Part shown: one piece after another, positions 1-7,760 of the stretch
Layout of the letters: every line of letters begins with the position of its first letter
Numbering within the stretch: position 1 is the first letter of the stretch
Origin: Streptomyces sp. GQFP
GTDB lineage: Bacteria; Actinomycetota; Actinomycetes; Streptomycetales; Streptomycetaceae
Direction: 5' to 3'
Assembly: GCF_021545335.1 (NCBI RefSeq)
Contig: NZ_CP089312.1
Coordinates: 3,534,001-3,598,000, forward strand
DNA length: 64,000 bases
Position numbers and translations under genes: made by a program
Notes under the pieces: generated by a model
What the model saw: the letters and a program-made list of their open reading frames with translations, nothing else
The model's database searches: none
Told to the model about the DNA's origin: nothing

Positions 1-63
1 GTGACTCGTACCACCACCGCAACCGTCACAACCGCCTGCCGTACTTCAGAAGGGAACGGGCGC

Positions 64-1644
64 ATGCCACAGCAGCAGCCCCTGCTCGCCGACCGCGGTT
101 TCTATCTGGGCCCGATCTTCCGGCGGGCCGCCGACCGCCACGGAGCCGTCTTCGTCACCCTGGACCGGCCGCTGGATGTCAGCCCGGACCTCGGGGTCGA
201 CCTCAGCTACAGCCAACTGGCCGATCTCGTCGAGGAGTTGTCGGCCCGGCTGTGGGCGGCCGGGGTGCGGCCGTCCGAGCAGGTGGTCGTCCACAAGACG
301 GACAACGTCGACATCGTGCTGCTGACCTGCGCCGTCTCCCGGATCGGCGCGGTCCCCGTGCTGCTCTCCCCCGCCCTCGCGGGACCGGTCGTCGGGCAGT
401 TGCTGGAGCGCCTGCAGCGCCCCTGGCTGCTCACCGACAGCACCAAACTCACCGGCCCGCTCAAGGAGTTGGACCTCTCTCCGCTGGTACGCCGGACCCT
501 CACCGTCGACGCCGGCGCCACCGCGGCCGACGCCGAACCGCTGGAGAAGCACGCCGGCGCCGAACCCGCCGCGCCCGTCCGGCTCCACCCCCGCGAACCC
601 GCCCTGATCACCCACAGCTCGGGCACCACCGGCATTCCCAAACTCGCCGTGCACTGCGCGAACACCATGTGGAACAGGCTCGTACCGCAGCAGGCGATGG
701 GCTGGCCCACGCGCGGGGAAACGGCCGCGCTGCACATGTCCTTCGTGCACTCGCGCTTCTACCATCTCCTCGGCGTGCTCCTGCACTTCGGCAGCCCGCT
801 GCTCCTGATCACCGACCCGACCCCGGCCAGCGTGGGCCCGCTCCTCGCCCGCCATCGCCCGGGCATCGTCGAGACGCACCCCAACACCTTCGTCCTGTGG
901 GAGGAGTTGGCGGACGCGCCGGGTCAACCCCTGTCGCGCGTACGGTCGTACGGGTCGACGTTCGACGCGATCCACCCGCGTACCGTGAAGCGGCTGCTGG
1001 GCGCCTCGAAGCGCCGTAACGCCTGGCTGATCCAGCTGTACGGGCAGAGCGAGACCGGGCCCGTCGCCTTCCAGTGGTTCACCCGGCGCAGTGCCGCGAA
1101 GGCGGACGGGCGGCGGGTCGGGATCGGGATCCCCGGCTTCACGCGGGTCCGGATCACGGACGACAACGGGCAGCCCGCCGCCCCGGGAAAGCCGGGCCGG
1201 ATCGAGGCCCGTACCCGCGGACGCATCCTCACCTACCTCGGCGCGCGCGAGCAGTACGAGCGCCAGCTGGACGGCGGCGGATGGTGGCAGATGGGCGACA
1301 TGGGCTACCGGAGCAGGCTCGGCGCGCTCTATCTCATCGACCGCGAGATCGACCAGATCGACTCCGTGCACAGCAATCTGGAGGTCGAGGACACGCTGAT
1401 GGACCGGCTGGAGGAACTGCGCGAGGTCGTCATCGTGCCCGGCGCCGACCGTGAGCCGGTGCCCGTGATCTGCGTACGGGACGAGGTGCCGCTGGACCCG
1501 GACCGCTGGAAGCAGGCGACCGCCGACCTGCCGACGATGGCCGAACCGCGTCAGTGGCGGTTCGAGGAGCTGCCGATGACGGCGACCTGGAAGGTGAAGC
1601 GGGTGGAGATCAGCCGCATGCTGGCCGAGAGCGCACGCGCGTGA
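64..1644 (+). CDS. AMP-binding acyl-activating ligase (acyl-CoA synthetase family)
   Basis: A member of the ANL adenylating superfamily, which activates a carboxylic acid with ATP and passes the acyl-AMP to CoA or a carrier thiol. Visible motifs: the P-loop HSSGTTGIPK near residue 183, YGQSETGP near 326, MGDMGYRS near 410, the hinge region DREIDQI near 426, and a late lysine in TWKVKR near 508. At 526 residues it is full length for the family. I chose the ATG at 64, preceded by GAAGGGAACG. A GTG at base 1 is in frame but sits on the window edge, so an upstream start cannot be excluded. It overlaps the next gene by GTGA. The substrate is unknown; the neighbouring monooxygenase and aminotransferase suggest an aromatic or amino acid building block. 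The family call is firm, the pathway is inference. Confidence 0.88.
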   Translation: MPQQQPLLADRGFYLGPIFRRAADRHGAVFVTLDRPLDVSPDLGVDLSYSQLADLVEELSARLWAAGVRPSEQVVVHKTDNVDIVLLTCAVSRIGAVPVLLSPALAGPVVGQLLERLQRPWLLTDSTKLTGPLKELDLSPLVRRTLTVDAGATAADAEPLEKHAGAEPAAPVRLHPREPALITHSSGTTGIPKLAVHCANTMWNRLVPQQAMGWPTRGETAALHMSFVHSRFYHLLGVLLHFGSPLLLITDPTPASVGPLLARHRPGIVETHPNTFVLWEELADAPGQPLSRVRSYGSTFDAIHPRTVKRLLGASKRRNAWLIQLYGQSETGPVAFQWFTRRSAAKADGRRVGIGIPGFTRVRITDDNGQPAAPGKPGRIEARTRGRILTYLGAREQYERQLDGGGWWQMGDMGYRSRLGALYLIDREIDQIDSVHSNLEVEDTLMDRLEELREVVIVPGADREPVPVICVRDEVPLDPDRWKQATADLPTMAEPRQWRFEELPMTATWKVKRVEISRMLAESARA

Positions 1645-2855
1645 CCACCTCGGAGCGGGTCCTTGTGGTGGGGGCGGGTCCCGTCGGCCTCTCCGCCGCC
1701 CTCGGTCTGCGGGCCCACGGACTGCCCGTCGTGGTCCTGGAGTTGGACCCCGAGGACCGTGAACGCCCGGGCAGCCGCGCCCTGTTCGTGCACCGCGAGA
1801 CCCTGCGCCTGCTGGACGCGATGCGCCCGGGCCTGGCCGCCGAGTTCACGGCGTACGGCCGCACGTGGCACACCCGGCGCACGCTGTACCGGGGCCGCGA
1901 GGTCTACTCCCGCACCTTCCCCGAGACGCCCAACCCCCCTGTCTCCACCCCACCCTTCACCAGCCTGCGCCAGGTCGACACCGAGCGTTTTCTGCGCGCC
2001 GCGTGCTGGGACGCGGGCGTGGAGTTCGCGTGGGGCGTGCGCGTGACGGGCGTACGGTCCTCACCGACCGGGGTCACGCTCACCGACTTCGACGGGGGCG
2101 TCTGGCACGGCACCCATGTGATCGCGGCCGACGGCGCCCGGTCCGCGGTCCGGGCGGAGTTGGGGATCGCCATGGAGGGGACGCGCTCCGAGGGCTTCCA
2201 TGTGGTCGTGGACGTCGCCGACATCCCCGGCGCCGAACTCCCCCTGGAACGCGTCTTCCACTACGAACACCCAGGTGTGGGCGGCCGGAGCGTGATGCGG
2301 GTGCCCTTCACCGGCGGCTTCCAGGTCGACCTCCAGTGCCGCGACGACGACCAGCAGGAGGCGTACGGCACGGAGGAGGCCGTACGGGACTGGCTGCCGA
2401 GGGTCCTGGAGGCACCCGGGTACGGGTCGCAGATCCTGTGGGTGTCGACGTACCGCTTCCTGCGCAAGGTCGCGGACGCGTTCACCGATCCGCACCGGCG
2501 GGTGCTGCTCGTCGGGGAGGCGGCGCATCTGTTCCCGCCGTTCGGGGCGCGCGGCATGAACAGCGGGATCGCGGACGCGGCGGCAGCGGCGGAGGCGATC
2601 GCGGCGGTGACCAGAACCGGGCTGGTGGGAGCGGTCGCCGAGTTCGCCGAAGTACGGCGTGCGGCGGCCCTGTTCAACAGCGCGGCCGCCGGTACGGCGC
2701 TGGACCACCTCCGCCCCCACCGCCGGATCGTCCGGGCCAAGCAGCGCGCGGCGGCGGCCCTCGCACCGGTCCTGCCGTGGTGCGGATCATGGCTGGAGCA
2801 CGCGCCGTACGGGCCGCGCAACGGGGCACCGGCGGTGGCCGGCCGCAAGTACTGA
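1641..2855 (+). CDS. FAD-dependent monooxygenase (PHBH/UbiH fold)
   Basis: A flavoprotein hydroxylase of the p-hydroxybenzoate hydroxylase fold, expected to use NAD(P)H and O2 to hydroxylate an aromatic or similar substrate in the cytoplasm. The N-terminus has the dinucleotide-binding GAGPVG motif near residue 11, a mid-protein AADGARSAVR (DG motif), and GEAAHLFPPFGARGMNSG near residue 292. That last stretch corresponds to the GD motif that contacts FAD, with Glu in the usual Asp position. I chose the GTG at 1641 because it overlaps the TGA of the preceding ligase (translational coupling). At 404 residues it is a normal length for a single-domain member. It is the middle gene of a three-gene operon. 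The substrate cannot be read from the sequence. Confidence 0.88.
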   Translation: MTTSERVLVVGAGPVGLSAALGLRAHGLPVVVLELDPEDRERPGSRALFVHRETLRLLDAMRPGLAAEFTAYGRTWHTRRTLYRGREVYSRTFPETPNPPVSTPPFTSLRQVDTERFLRAACWDAGVEFAWGVRVTGVRSSPTGVTLTDFDGGVWHGTHVIAADGARSAVRAELGIAMEGTRSEGFHVVVDVADIPGAELPLERVFHYEHPGVGGRSVMRVPFTGGFQVDLQCRDDDQQEAYGTEEAVRDWLPRVLEAPGYGSQILWVSTYRFLRKVADAFTDPHRRVLLVGEAAHLFPPFGARGMNSGIADAAAAAEAIAAVTRTGLVGAVAEFAEVRRAAALFNSAAAGTALDHLRPHRRIVRAKQRAAAALAPVLPWCGSWLEHAPYGPRNGAPAVAGRKY

Positions 2856-2896
2856 CCGAGGCACCGAGGTACCAAAGCATCGAGAAAGAGCACTTG

Positions 2897-3733
2897 ATGA
2901 CGCACCCAGCAACACAAGCAGCAGCCGCGGAAGGACTGTTGGCCTGGTCACCGCGCCGTGGGCTGACCGGTCCTGGCGCCACGGACTCCGTACCGACGGT
3001 GGGCGAACGGCTGGCGGTCGCCGACTCATGGCTGCTGCGCGACGGCCGGGTACGGGGCCTGCCCCGCCACCGGGAGCGCTTCCTGCGGGCCTGCGGTGAC
3101 TCCGGCGGCCCCTCGCTGCGCCACCTGGTGGACTTCTGGCGCGACATGACCGCCGCACTGCCACGCACCGGGGAGTGGTTCCCCCGGGTGGAACTGGGCG
3201 CCGAATCAAGGGAGTTGAGACTTCTCCTCCGTCACGCTCCGCCGCTCGGCACGGGCGTACGGGTCTGGGCGACGGCCCAGTCCGATCCGCGTACCGTCCC
3301 CCGCCGCAAGGGCCCCGACCTGGACATCCTGGCCCGGGTCCGACAGCGGGCGGCCGGCGCGGGTGCGGACGAGGCGGTGCTGATCGCACCCACGGGCGTG
3401 GTCCTGGAGGGCGCAACGTCCAGCGTCCTGTGGTGGGAGGGCGACACCCTGTGCTTCCCCTCCCCACAGCTCCCCGTCCTGGCCGGAGTCACCCTCTCCC
3501 TCATCCAGGAACGCGCCCAGCGCACCGGCATCCGCATCGCCCACCGCGAACGCGTCCTCGCCGACCTGGACGGCCGAGAGGTGTGGCTGGTGAACGCGCT
3601 GCACGGAATCCGCCCGGTGACGGAATGGACGGCGGGCGAAGGATCGGAGGAACCGCTTTTGCGGGCGGGACGAGCGGAGCGGGCAGCTGAATGGCGGCAA
3701 TGGCTGGAGGACCTGATGGAGCCGCTGCAATAA
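2897..3733 (+). CDS. PLP-dependent class IV aminotransferase / aminodeoxychorismate lyase-like protein
   Basis: A fold-type IV PLP enzyme of 278 residues, the group that includes branched-chain aminotransferases and 4-amino-4-deoxychorismate lyase (PabC). The C-terminal half has the family signature: EAVLIAPTGVVLEGATSSVL, then PVLAGVT. The likely PLP lysine is in PRRKGPDLD. The ATG at 2897 is preceded by GAGAAAGAG. It lies 41 bases after the monooxygenase and closes the operon before a strong terminator. If it acts as a lyase it would give p-aminobenzoate, which the neighbouring monooxygenase and ligase could hydroxylate and activate; that route is a guess. A transaminase role is equally possible. 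Confidence 0.82.
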   Translation: MTHPATQAAAAEGLLAWSPRRGLTGPGATDSVPTVGERLAVADSWLLRDGRVRGLPRHRERFLRACGDSGGPSLRHLVDFWRDMTAALPRTGEWFPRVELGAESRELRLLLRHAPPLGTGVRVWATAQSDPRTVPRRKGPDLDILARVRQRAAGAGADEAVLIAPTGVVLEGATSSVLWWEGDTLCFPSPQLPVLAGVTLSLIQERAQRTGIRIAHRERVLADLDGREVWLVNALHGIRPVTEWTAGEGSEEPLLRAGRAERAAEWRQWLEDLMEPLQ

Positions 3734-3754
3734 ACAAAGAAACGTAAACTGAAG

Positions 3755-3796
3755 AAAGGTGGGGCAGGGCGTCGAATTCGCCCCGCCCCACCTTTT
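3755..3796. terminator. Bidirectional Rho-independent-type terminator
   Basis: A 17-base stem with one mismatch. The left arm AAAGGTGGGGCAGGGCG (3755-3771) pairs with 3779-3795 around a 7-base loop, and the arms end in an A run on one side and a T run on the other. It lies between two convergent genes and should stop transcripts from both sides. Confidence 0.85.
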
Positions 3797-3822
3797 CACG
3801 CCCAAATTCAGCTGATCTTCGT

Positions 3823-4317
3823 TCAGCTGCTCTTCTTCGCCGCCGACTGATAAGCCCCCGGAACCATCCGCGTCGCGATGGCGATCCGGTTGTACGCGTT
3901 GATGACGGTGGCCGCCCAGATCAGCGCGGCGACCTGTGCCTCGTCGAAGACGGCGGCGGCCTCGGCGTACACGTCGTCGGGCACGTGTCCGTCGTGCACC
4001 AGGGTCACTGCCTCGGTCAACGCCAGTGCGGCGCGCTCCCGTTCGGTGAAGAAGGGGGTCTCCCGCCAGGCGCTGAGGGCGTAGATCCGCTGCTCGGTCT
4101 CCTCCTGGGCGCGAGCGTCCTTGGTGTGCATGTCGAGGCAGAACGCACAGCCGTTGATCTGGGACGCGCGAATCCTGATCAGCTCCAGGAGTTCGGGTTC
4201 GACCTTGGCATCCTGCGCGGCGGAAACGGCGGCGCCGTGCAGGGCACCCATCGACGCGGAGACGTCCGGGGTGATTTTCTTGAGGGCGACTCGGGATATC
4301 GGTTCAGTGGTGGTCAT
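3823..4317 (-). CDS. AhpD-like alkylhydroperoxidase / carboxymuconolactone decarboxylase family protein
   Basis: A 164-residue helical protein of the AhpD/CMD family. It has the redox signature CAFCLDMH (CxxC followed by a histidine three residues later) preceded by RASQING, and the typical late segment NAYNRIAIATRMVPG. Family members reduce peroxides through the CxxC pair or act on carboxymuconolactone; a peroxidase-type activity is more likely here because both cysteines are present. The ATG at 4317 has no obvious Shine-Dalgarno, and a TACAGT hexamer lies just upstream, so a leaderless or short-leader transcript is possible. A paralogue lies at 10788-11279. Convergent with the three-gene operon at 64-3733. 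Confidence 0.88.
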   Translation of the reverse strand: MTTTEPISRVALKKITPDVSASMGALHGAAVSAAQDAKVEPELLELIRIRASQINGCAFCLDMHTKDARAQEETEQRIYALSAWRETPFFTERERAALALTEAVTLVHDGHVPDDVYAEAAAVFDEAQVAALIWAATVINAYNRIAIATRMVPGAYQSAAKKSS

Positions 4318-4368
4318 GGGAATACTGTAACTGCTGAAGAGTACTCCAGGATCGGAAATCTGACGGAA

Positions 4369-4422
4369 TTACTGCACCGGGCAATCGGGCTCCGGCACAT
4401 AGCGGAAGATACGGCGGGTCAT
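4369..4422 (-). CDS. 17-codon ORF coupled to the gene at 4419-4835
   Basis: A very short reading frame starting MTRRIFRYVPEP and ending at TAA. Its ATG overlaps the stop of the preceding gene (ATGA). The opening resembles, from memory, the start of small Streptomyces proteins with an N-terminal xRYVP segment found near XRE/DUF397 loci. It could be the stub of such a gene or simply chance. No function is assigned. Confidence 0.2.
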   Translation of the reverse strand: MTRRIFRYVPEPDCPVQ

Positions 4423-4835
4423 GCGTCGTGGTCCCGTCGCTGGTGGGAGCGGAGCAGTACGTTCGCGTCCGTCTCCCCGCTCCAGTCGAACCCGGCGCGG
4501 GCGGCGGCGCGTTGGGCACCGAGTTCGGCGCACTCCGTACAGCCCGGGACAGGCACCGGCGGGCGTCGGGCCTCGTGCTGCGGCGCGTTCACCGGTTCCG
4601 CCCGGTTGCGCGTCCCCTGGTCGTTCGCGGCCCGCACCTTGGCGCTCAACTGCTCGGCGGGGGTCGCGGGGCGTACGTCCCCGGGGTCCGCCTCCCACTC
4701 CCGGCCGCCCCCAAGCGGGCGGAGCAGCAGATACGGGCCGGCCTTGGCCCGGTACTCCCCGACTCTCCCCGACTCCCCGTCGTACAGCACCGCTCCGGCC
4801 TCCGGGGCCGTACCCGCACACTTGTCGGTCTCCAC
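4419..4835 (-). CDS. Small hypothetical protein divergent from the XRE regulator
   Basis: A 138-residue soluble protein of unknown function, of a type often found opposite XRE/DUF397 loci in Streptomyces (recollection). The N-terminal part looks like a small beta domain that includes AGAVLYDGESGRVGEY and PYLLLRPLGGGREWEADP. The C-terminal part has a CTEC pair followed by ELGAQRAAARAGFDWS and ends with an HQRRDHD tail. The GTG at 4835 is preceded by GAAGGAG at good spacing. Codon use is typical of the genome (high third-position GC). It is transcribed away from the regulator at 4983, and the twin operator at 4915-4965 lies between the two, so it may share control. Confidence 0.62.
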   Translation of the reverse strand: METDKCAGTAPEAGAVLYDGESGRVGEYRAKAGPYLLLRPLGGGREWEADPGDVRPATPAEQLSAKVRAANDQGTRNRAEPVNAPQHEARRPPVPVPGCTECAELGAQRAAARAGFDWSGETDANVLLRSHQRRDHDA

Positions 4836-4914
4836 GCGCTTCTCCTTCGGGGGGCAACTACCGGTTGTGGAGACAGCGTTGCGCTCCGTTGGGTAGCTTC
4901 ACCAGGGAGAACGC

Positions 4915-4965
4915 CATGACCTGACCGAGGTCATGGGAGGTCGCCATGACCGCCTCCCGGTCATG
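4915..4965. promoter_or_regulatory. Twin inverted-repeat operator upstream of the XRE regulator
   Basis: Two copies of CATGACC-N7-GGTCATG, at 4915-4935 and 4945-4965. Arms and spacer length are identical in both, only the spacer sequence differs, and the centres are exactly 30 bp apart (close to three helical turns). They end 18 bases before the ATG of the XRE gene and lie in its divergent promoter region. This is a strong operator candidate, probably for the XRE protein itself (autoregulation). The sites are seen in the sequence; the binding partner is inference. Confidence 0.65.
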
Positions 4966-4982
4966 ACGGAGGAGGTTTGCGC

Positions 4983-5804
4983 ATGACCGTCGAGACCGAC
5001 CCGGCCCCCGACCCCACCAAGTCCCTTCTGGCCTTCTTCGGGACGGAGTTGGCCCGTATCCGCACGAAGGCGGGGCTGTCCCAGGAGAAGCTCGCGAAGC
5101 TGGCCCACACGACCCAGTCCATGATTTCGAAGGTGGAGGCGGCGAAGAGGGTCCCCTCGGAGGACCTGGCGCGCGACCTGGACATCGCGTTGAAGACGGA
5201 CGGGCACTTTCAACGGTTGTACCCGCTCGTCATCCATTACGCGTATCCGTCCTGGTTCCTGCCGTTCGTGGAACTGGAACGGATTGCCGTGTCCATCCGG
5301 TCGTTCCAGGGCCAGATCCTTCACGGCCTGTTGCAGACCGAGGACTACGCGCGCATCATCCTGGCCGCAGGCCGACCGGACAACCTCGACGATCTGCTGG
5401 CCGCCCGGATGACGAGGCAGTCGATCTTCGAACGCGAGGACCGCCCTCGCACCTGGTTCATCATCGACGAGTACGTCCTCATGCGGCACATCGGCGGTGA
5501 GGCCGTGATGCGTGCCCAGTTCGAGCATCTGCTGGAGGCGGGCCAACATCCCCGCACGGTAATCCAGTTGATCCCCCGCGCGATTGCCGCGCATCCTGGG
5601 CTGAAAGGTCCGTTCACAGTTCTCGGGTTCGACGAGGGCGAGGATGTGCTTCACGTGGACGGCTTCTCGCAGGGACGGACAACCGCAGACCATGCCGAAG
5701 TGGCCGAGGCGGACCGCACCTATGATCTGCTCAGGGCGATGGCCCTGTCACCCGACGCGTCGGCCGAGTTGATCGGCAGGCACCTGAAGGAGCTAGGCAC
5801 ATGA
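4983..5804 (+). CDS. XRE-family regulator with DUF5753 sensor domain
   Basis: A 273-residue transcription regulator. Residues about 18-75 form an XRE helix-turn-helix (LARIRTKAGLSQEKLAKLAH, then SMISKVEAAKRVPS). The remainder is the DUF5753 domain found in Streptomyces XRE proteins paired with DUF397 (SFQGQILHGLLQTEDYAR, GGEAVMRAQFEHLLEA, TVLGFDEGEDVLHVDG). The ATG at 4983 sits 7 bases after GGAGGAGG. It overlaps the DUF397 gene by ATGA, so the two are co-translated. Such pairs behave like regulator and partner protein and affect development or antibiotic production in some species; the targets here are unknown. It probably binds the twin operator just upstream. Confidence 0.88.
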   Translation: MTVETDPAPDPTKSLLAFFGTELARIRTKAGLSQEKLAKLAHTTQSMISKVEAAKRVPSEDLARDLDIALKTDGHFQRLYPLVIHYAYPSWFLPFVELERIAVSIRSFQGQILHGLLQTEDYARIILAAGRPDNLDDLLAARMTRQSIFEREDRPRTWFIIDEYVLMRHIGGEAVMRAQFEHLLEAGQHPRTVIQLIPRAIAAHPGLKGPFTVLGFDEGEDVLHVDGFSQGRTTADHAEVAEADRTYDLLRAMALSPDASAELIGRHLKELGT

Positions 5805-5998
5805 TCAGCGCGAGCGAACTGCCCGTTGCATGGCGCAAGAGCAGCTACAGCAGCCCCAACGGCGGCGAGTGCCTCGAAGTCGGGGACGGTATCGCCAGCG
5901 TCGTCCCCGTCCGAGACTCCAAGGCGCCCCATGGGCCCGCCATCCTCTTCGCCTCGGCCGCCTGGGCCCCCTTCCTCGCTGAGGTCAAGGGGAAGTAG
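5801..5998 (+). CDS. DUF397 family small protein
   Basis: A 65-residue DUF397 protein with the usual features: WRKSSYSSPNGGECLEV near the N-terminus, then VVPVRDSKAPHGPAILF and a C-terminal AWAPFLAEV. It overlaps the XRE gene by ATGA. DUF397 proteins are partners of the adjacent XRE/DUF5753 regulators and in some reports modulate their DNA binding. Length and order are standard for the family. Confidence 0.88.
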   Translation: MISASELPVAWRKSSYSSPNGGECLEVGDGIASVVPVRDSKAPHGPAILFASAAWAPFLAEVKGK

Positions 5999-6018
5999 GC
6001 ACCGGACGGAACCCTCCA

Positions 6019-6547
6019 GTGACCCCGCACTCCCTGGCGTTCTACGTGGACGTCGTCACCACCGGCACCGTGCTCGGCGTGGGCGGCCCCGCGGATTCTC
6101 CCGAGCAGGTCGCCAATGCCCAGCATGTGCCTCGGCTACGGCTTCGTCGAGTTCTTCTGGGACCGTGCTTCCGCCGACGACCCCTGGTCGGGCCACCACT
6201 TCACCCTCCAGCTGCACCGGCTCGCGCACCGGAACCGCACCGACGTCCACGACGTACTTCGTGCCCGGTACGGGCGGTTCACCCCCAGGCTCCGGTTCGA
6301 GAAGTTGCAGCGTCTGCTGACGCGGCGCGGCGTGCCCCTGGTGGAGATCCCCGAGATCACGGGGACCGGTCCGTATTTCCATACGTTCTGGCAGCCCGAC
6401 TCCCGTGTGGCCATCACCGTCATCGGCACCTACGGCGAGCACGAAACGCCGGACAATCTGCGGGTGGGCGACGTGTACAGCGTCCACGGCCCACTGCGTG
6501 CCGAGGAAGTCGCGTGGCGGAAGGCACAGGTTCAGGAACCGGTCTAG
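6019..6547 (+). pseudogene. Frameshifted remnant of a DUF397-locus hypothetical protein
   Basis: Two reading frames together look like one protein. From the GTG at 6019 the frame reads a well-formed N-terminus (LAFYVDVVTTGTVLGVGG), then loses quality after about residue 30 and becomes arginine-rich. From about 6120 a different frame reads a good body (YGFVEFFWDRASADDPWSG, then HHFTLQLHRLAHR) to the stop at 6547, but it lacks a start with a ribosome-binding site. Related Streptomyces proteins, as I recall them, join these parts with a short extra segment. I read this as a deletion plus frameshift near 6105-6120. A sequencing error would need a missing stretch rather than one base. It follows the DUF397 gene closely. 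Function unknown. Confidence 0.6.
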
Positions 6548-6568
6548 CGAGCGTTAGCGAGTGCTCGC
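6547..6568. terminator. Short hairpin after the decayed gene
   Basis: A GCGAGC / GCTCGC stem of 6 bp with a 10-base loop directly after the stop codon at 6547, between convergent genes. It is a weak terminator candidate without a T run. Confidence 0.35.
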
Positions 6569-6692
6569 CGTTGGTGATAGTCACGGCGAAATCAGCGAGA
6601 TCATGATTTCCATCATCCTGGAAACGGCCGCGTGATGATGTCGATTCTCACTGTGCGCCAACATCGCCTCCACCCCCGAGCAGTCGGGCTGC

Positions 6693-7603
6693 TCAACCGC
6701 GCTTTGAAACGGCATCGCCTCCAAACTGCCACATTTCATAGTTTCCACATTCTGCCGTGATCTCGGCCGTTTCCTGAGCCGCAGTGAGGAAGTCGTCGAC
6801 CACTGGCGAGGTGCGCGATGCCGCCACAGCGAGGCAGACCTGGTCGGGTGCCAGATCCGGGATGGGCACATAGATGATGTTCGGATGTGAGTAGAACACG
6901 GTCGCCGAACGGGCCAGGAACGAGATGCCCCGGCCGGCCGCGACATGCTCGAGCGTCTCGTCCACCCCGCGCACCAGGTACCCGGCGTTGGGGTGCGGGC
7001 GCCTGGTGGGCTGCGTGCTCGGGTCGGCATGCCAGACCAGTGGTTCGCCGGCCAGGTCGGCCTCGGTGACCTCCTCCTTGCCGGCCAACCGGTGGCCGGC
7101 GGGCAGCACCGCCACCCGCGGCTCGGTGTACAGCGGGGTGACACGCAGGCCGTCCCGTCGATAGGCAGCCGCACATAGCCGACGTCGATGCGGCCGTCGA
7201 GCAGCATCGGGGCCTGGTCGTCCCCTTCGATCCGCTGCACGTCCACGACCACGTCCGGGTGCCGGGCCTCGAACGCCCGCGCCGCCGGGACAACCGGGAT
7301 GCCGGCCCGGAAACCCACCGTCAGCCGCCGGCTGCCACGGGCGGCCACGGACACCCGGCGGCGGACCGCGTGCGCGGAGGCGAGCAGCGGACCGGCGTCG
7401 TCGAGCAGTTGTCGGCCCGCGTCGGTCAGCGCTACGCCGTGGCGATCCCTGGTGAACAGCGAGGCGCCGAGATCCTGCTCGAGCGCGCGGATCTGCCGGC
7501 TGAGCACCGGCTGCGCGATATGCAGCTCATCGGCGGCGCGGCCGAAGTGCAACCGATCGGCCACGGCGACGAAGTAACGCAATTTGCGCAAGTCCAGATC
7601 CAT
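6693..7603 (-). pseudogene. LysR-family regulator with an internal frameshift
   Basis: The N-terminal half (from the ATG at 7603) is a clear LysR protein: LRKLRYFVAVADRLHFGRAA, then QPVLSRQIRALEQDLGASLF, and a substrate-binding domain start DVGYVRLPIDG. At about 7151-7160 the frame breaks. The continuation, TPLYTEPRVAVLPAGHRLAG, then GISFLARSATVF and QVCLAVAASRTSPVVDDF, is in a neighbouring frame and ends at 6693. Restoring one base in the GACGGGACGGCC stretch would give an uninterrupted protein of about 303 residues, the normal length. It is divergent from the SDR gene at 7761, the usual arrangement for a LysR target. It may be a true recent mutation or a one-base sequencing error. Confidence 0.8.
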
Positions 7604-7618
7604 GGCATCTCCCAGTCC

Positions 7619-7641
7619 GGTGATGCCTTCAGGGTATCACC
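7619..7641. promoter_or_regulatory. LysR-type operator (T-N11-A) between regulator and SDR gene
   Basis: GGTGAT-N11-ATCACC, a perfect 6-base inverted repeat that satisfies the T-N11-A rule of LysR binding sites. It starts 16 bases upstream of the LysR start and faces the SDR gene promoter. It fits autoregulation plus control of the divergent pair at 7761-9149. Confidence 0.65.
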
Positions 7642-7760
7642 GCCGTTAAAAGAGGTCTTGGACACCCACTCAGGCCAATGACAACCTGAACAGGTACCTA
7701 ATGGGGCCGAAGCGAATTCGGCATGAGAATTCGGATACCCATCAATTCAACGGAGTGATC

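Noticed and set aside
7714..7733. GAATTCGGCATGAG, close to an EcoRI library adaptor, with a second GAATTC nearby
   Set aside because: It differs from the adaptor by one base, the flanks read as continuous genomic sequence, and the SDR start with its ribosome-binding site follows normally. Chance is more likely.
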